64,000 nt of DNA, taken from Variovorax dokdonensis. GTDB lineage: Bacteria; Pseudomonadota; Gammaproteobacteria; Burkholderiales; Burkholderiaceae_C. The notes under the pieces were generated by a model. The model had not been told where the DNA came from. It was given only the letters and a program-made list of their open reading frames with translations, and did no database searches. The stretch spans positions 1,054,001 to 1,118,000 of the forward strand of contig NZ_JASZYV010000002.1 in the NCBI RefSeq assembly GCF_030316895.1, in the 5' to 3' direction. The position numbers and the translations under genes were made by a program. Below, piece after piece: positions 63,207-64,000 of this stretch (position 1 is the stretch's first letter; each line of letters begins with the position of its first letter).

Positions 63207-64000
63207 GTTGTATCTCCTAGTAATTTGAATGCTCTGTCGCAAGCAGCCAAACGTGAAGGCAGGCCAATAGTCCCGCCGTTGATGAGGCGAGTGACCATCT
63301 CCACAAGCGCGTGGGAGTATGGTGTGCCATCAATAACGTTGATGGTGCTTCGAGATCGACCCAGCCCATTTTTCCCAGTTCCGCGAATCGGTGTTGCTTC
63401 CCAATACCATCCGCCTGCATCGATGGTGCTATGTAGATCGACGCTAATAAATTGAGGATTGACGATGACCGGAGCTCTTCTGCTGCCGACCGGTGGGGAC
63501 CACCATCTATCGTCAAAATCAGAAAGCGATAACCATCCCCGAAATACCCAATAATAGGCGTAGTTATAGCGACCTGTGAGTTGCTTCAAACCGCGTCCGC
63601 GGAATTTGATGTGATCTCGAGTGTCAATGTTTCCGTTTCGATGGGCATAGCCATCGAAGTAATGTTCATCCGGATTATCGTACCAAGTGGTCGTTTCTCG
63701 AGTGTAACTTCCACGGGTGTTTCCGCCTTCTGCCATTCTGTTAAGTTCGCTTGCTTCAACCGCCCCTTGTCCCAGAAATAGCGTCTTTCGCAATGGAGTA
63801 TTGATTCCATATTTTCTCATTCCACTATTCAAGGGAGCCAGAAATTCGATTGAGCTGTCCTTCTTGACGTTTGGGTAGATTGTTTTTAACTCGAACGCGC
63901 TGAGCCATGGGCAATTGCGCATATGCGAGATAAACGTCCTGGGATGAATATGCCAAATGGCATCCTTGTATTCTTGCGGTAGTCTCTCAAAAGAAATTGC
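63203..64000 (-). CDS. GH19-type cell-wall hydrolase, C-terminal part of a larger protein (partial)
   Basis: The frame is open from the window end to 63203; 265 residues are visible and the N-terminus lies beyond 64000. An in-frame ATG at 63922 is not needed as a start. The part read begins AISFERLPQEYKDAIWHIHP, then a lysozyme-like/GH19 domain with GQGAVEASELNRMAEGGN (candidate catalytic Glu) and FRGRGLKQLTGRYNYA, the family's signature. Cell-wall hydrolases of this kind occur at the ends of T6SS or other antibacterial effectors, and WHIHPRTFISHMR resembles a recurrent linker in them as I recall. Downstream and coupled is a small exported protein. AT-rich. Confidence 0.72.
   Translation of the reverse strand, partial: AISFERLPQEYKDAIWHIHPRTFISHMRNCPWLSAFELKTIYPNVKKDSSIEFLAPLNSGMRKYGINTPLRKTLFLGQGAVEASELNRMAEGGNTRGSYTRETTTWYDNPDEHYFDGYAHRNGNIDTRDHIKFRGRGLKQLTGRYNYAYYWVFRGWLSLSDFDDRWWSPPVGSRRAPVIVNPQFISVDLHSTIDAGGWYWEATPIRGTGKNGLGRSRSTINVIDGTPYSHALVEMVTRLINGGTIGLPSRLAACDRAFKLLGDTT

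Noticed and set aside
1-64000. CRISPR arrays, complete insertion sequences or tRNA genes
   Set aside because: No regularly spaced direct repeats, transposase motifs or cloverleaf sequences were recognised by eye; only the tmRNA has a tRNA-like part. A short-repeat or tRNA scan could still find something missed.

Overview
The window is a high-GC chromosomal segment from a betaproteobacterium, most likely Comamonadaceae (Variovorax/Acidovorax-like). Evidence: the tmRNA encodes the tag ANDERFALAA; AroA and Cmk are one fused protein; and the order gyrA - DUF2059 - serC - pheA - tyrA - aroA/cmk - rpsA - ihfB - lapA - lapB is typical of that family. The genus assignment is inference from remembered gene order and protein similarity; no database search was run.

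Layout. 1-5600 (minus): Mrp/Pha-type multisubunit cation/H+ antiporter operon with a fused A+B subunit, cut by the left edge inside subunit F. 5664-8443 (minus): TRAP transporter (dctPQM). 8622-8969: small secreted helix-hairpin-helix protein. 9089-21336 (minus): core block lapB, lapA, ihfB, rpsA, aroA-cmk, tyrA, pheA, serC, a DUF2059 protein and gyrA. 21566-24153 (plus): ompA, ubiG, gph and ssrA, with clear terminators after ompA and ssrA. 24227-25105 (minus): class A beta-lactamase. 25404-35313 (plus): a two-module NRPS (C-A-T-C-A-T) without a release domain, a large SAM methyltransferase and a gamma-glutamyltransferase; this is the main specialised-metabolism candidate. 35319-40804 (plus): rsuA-like pseudouridine synthase, YVTN propeller, polysaccharide deacetylase-like protein, sterol-desaturase-family protein, EI24 protein and a CinA/MoaB-type protein.

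40834-45805 (plus) is a nitrogen-control unit: an NtrC operator and sigma-54 promoter ahead of glnA, then a terminator, a small secreted protein, ntrB and ntrC. 45824-48850 (minus): lipoprotein, xthA, TetR regulator and nitronate monooxygenase. 49154-50134 (plus): FAS1-domain lipoprotein. 50155-53319: a NahR/NagR-like LysR regulator divergent from nagG-nagH-ferredoxin, the oxygenase part of a salicylate 5-hydroxylase. 53337-61845: DUF2183 protein, folA, crcB, an anion permease, thyA, a yybP-ykoY Mn2+ riboswitch with its exporter, an FAD-linked dehydrogenase, a DUF2069 protein and a YihY protein.

From 61850 to the right edge the composition turns markedly AT-rich. This part holds a secreted orphan protein, a decayed second copy of the yihY 3' end, and a GH19-type cell-wall hydrolase (running off the window) translationally coupled to a small exported protein with an EF-hand-like loop. 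The last pair looks like an antibacterial effector and its periplasmic immunity protein.
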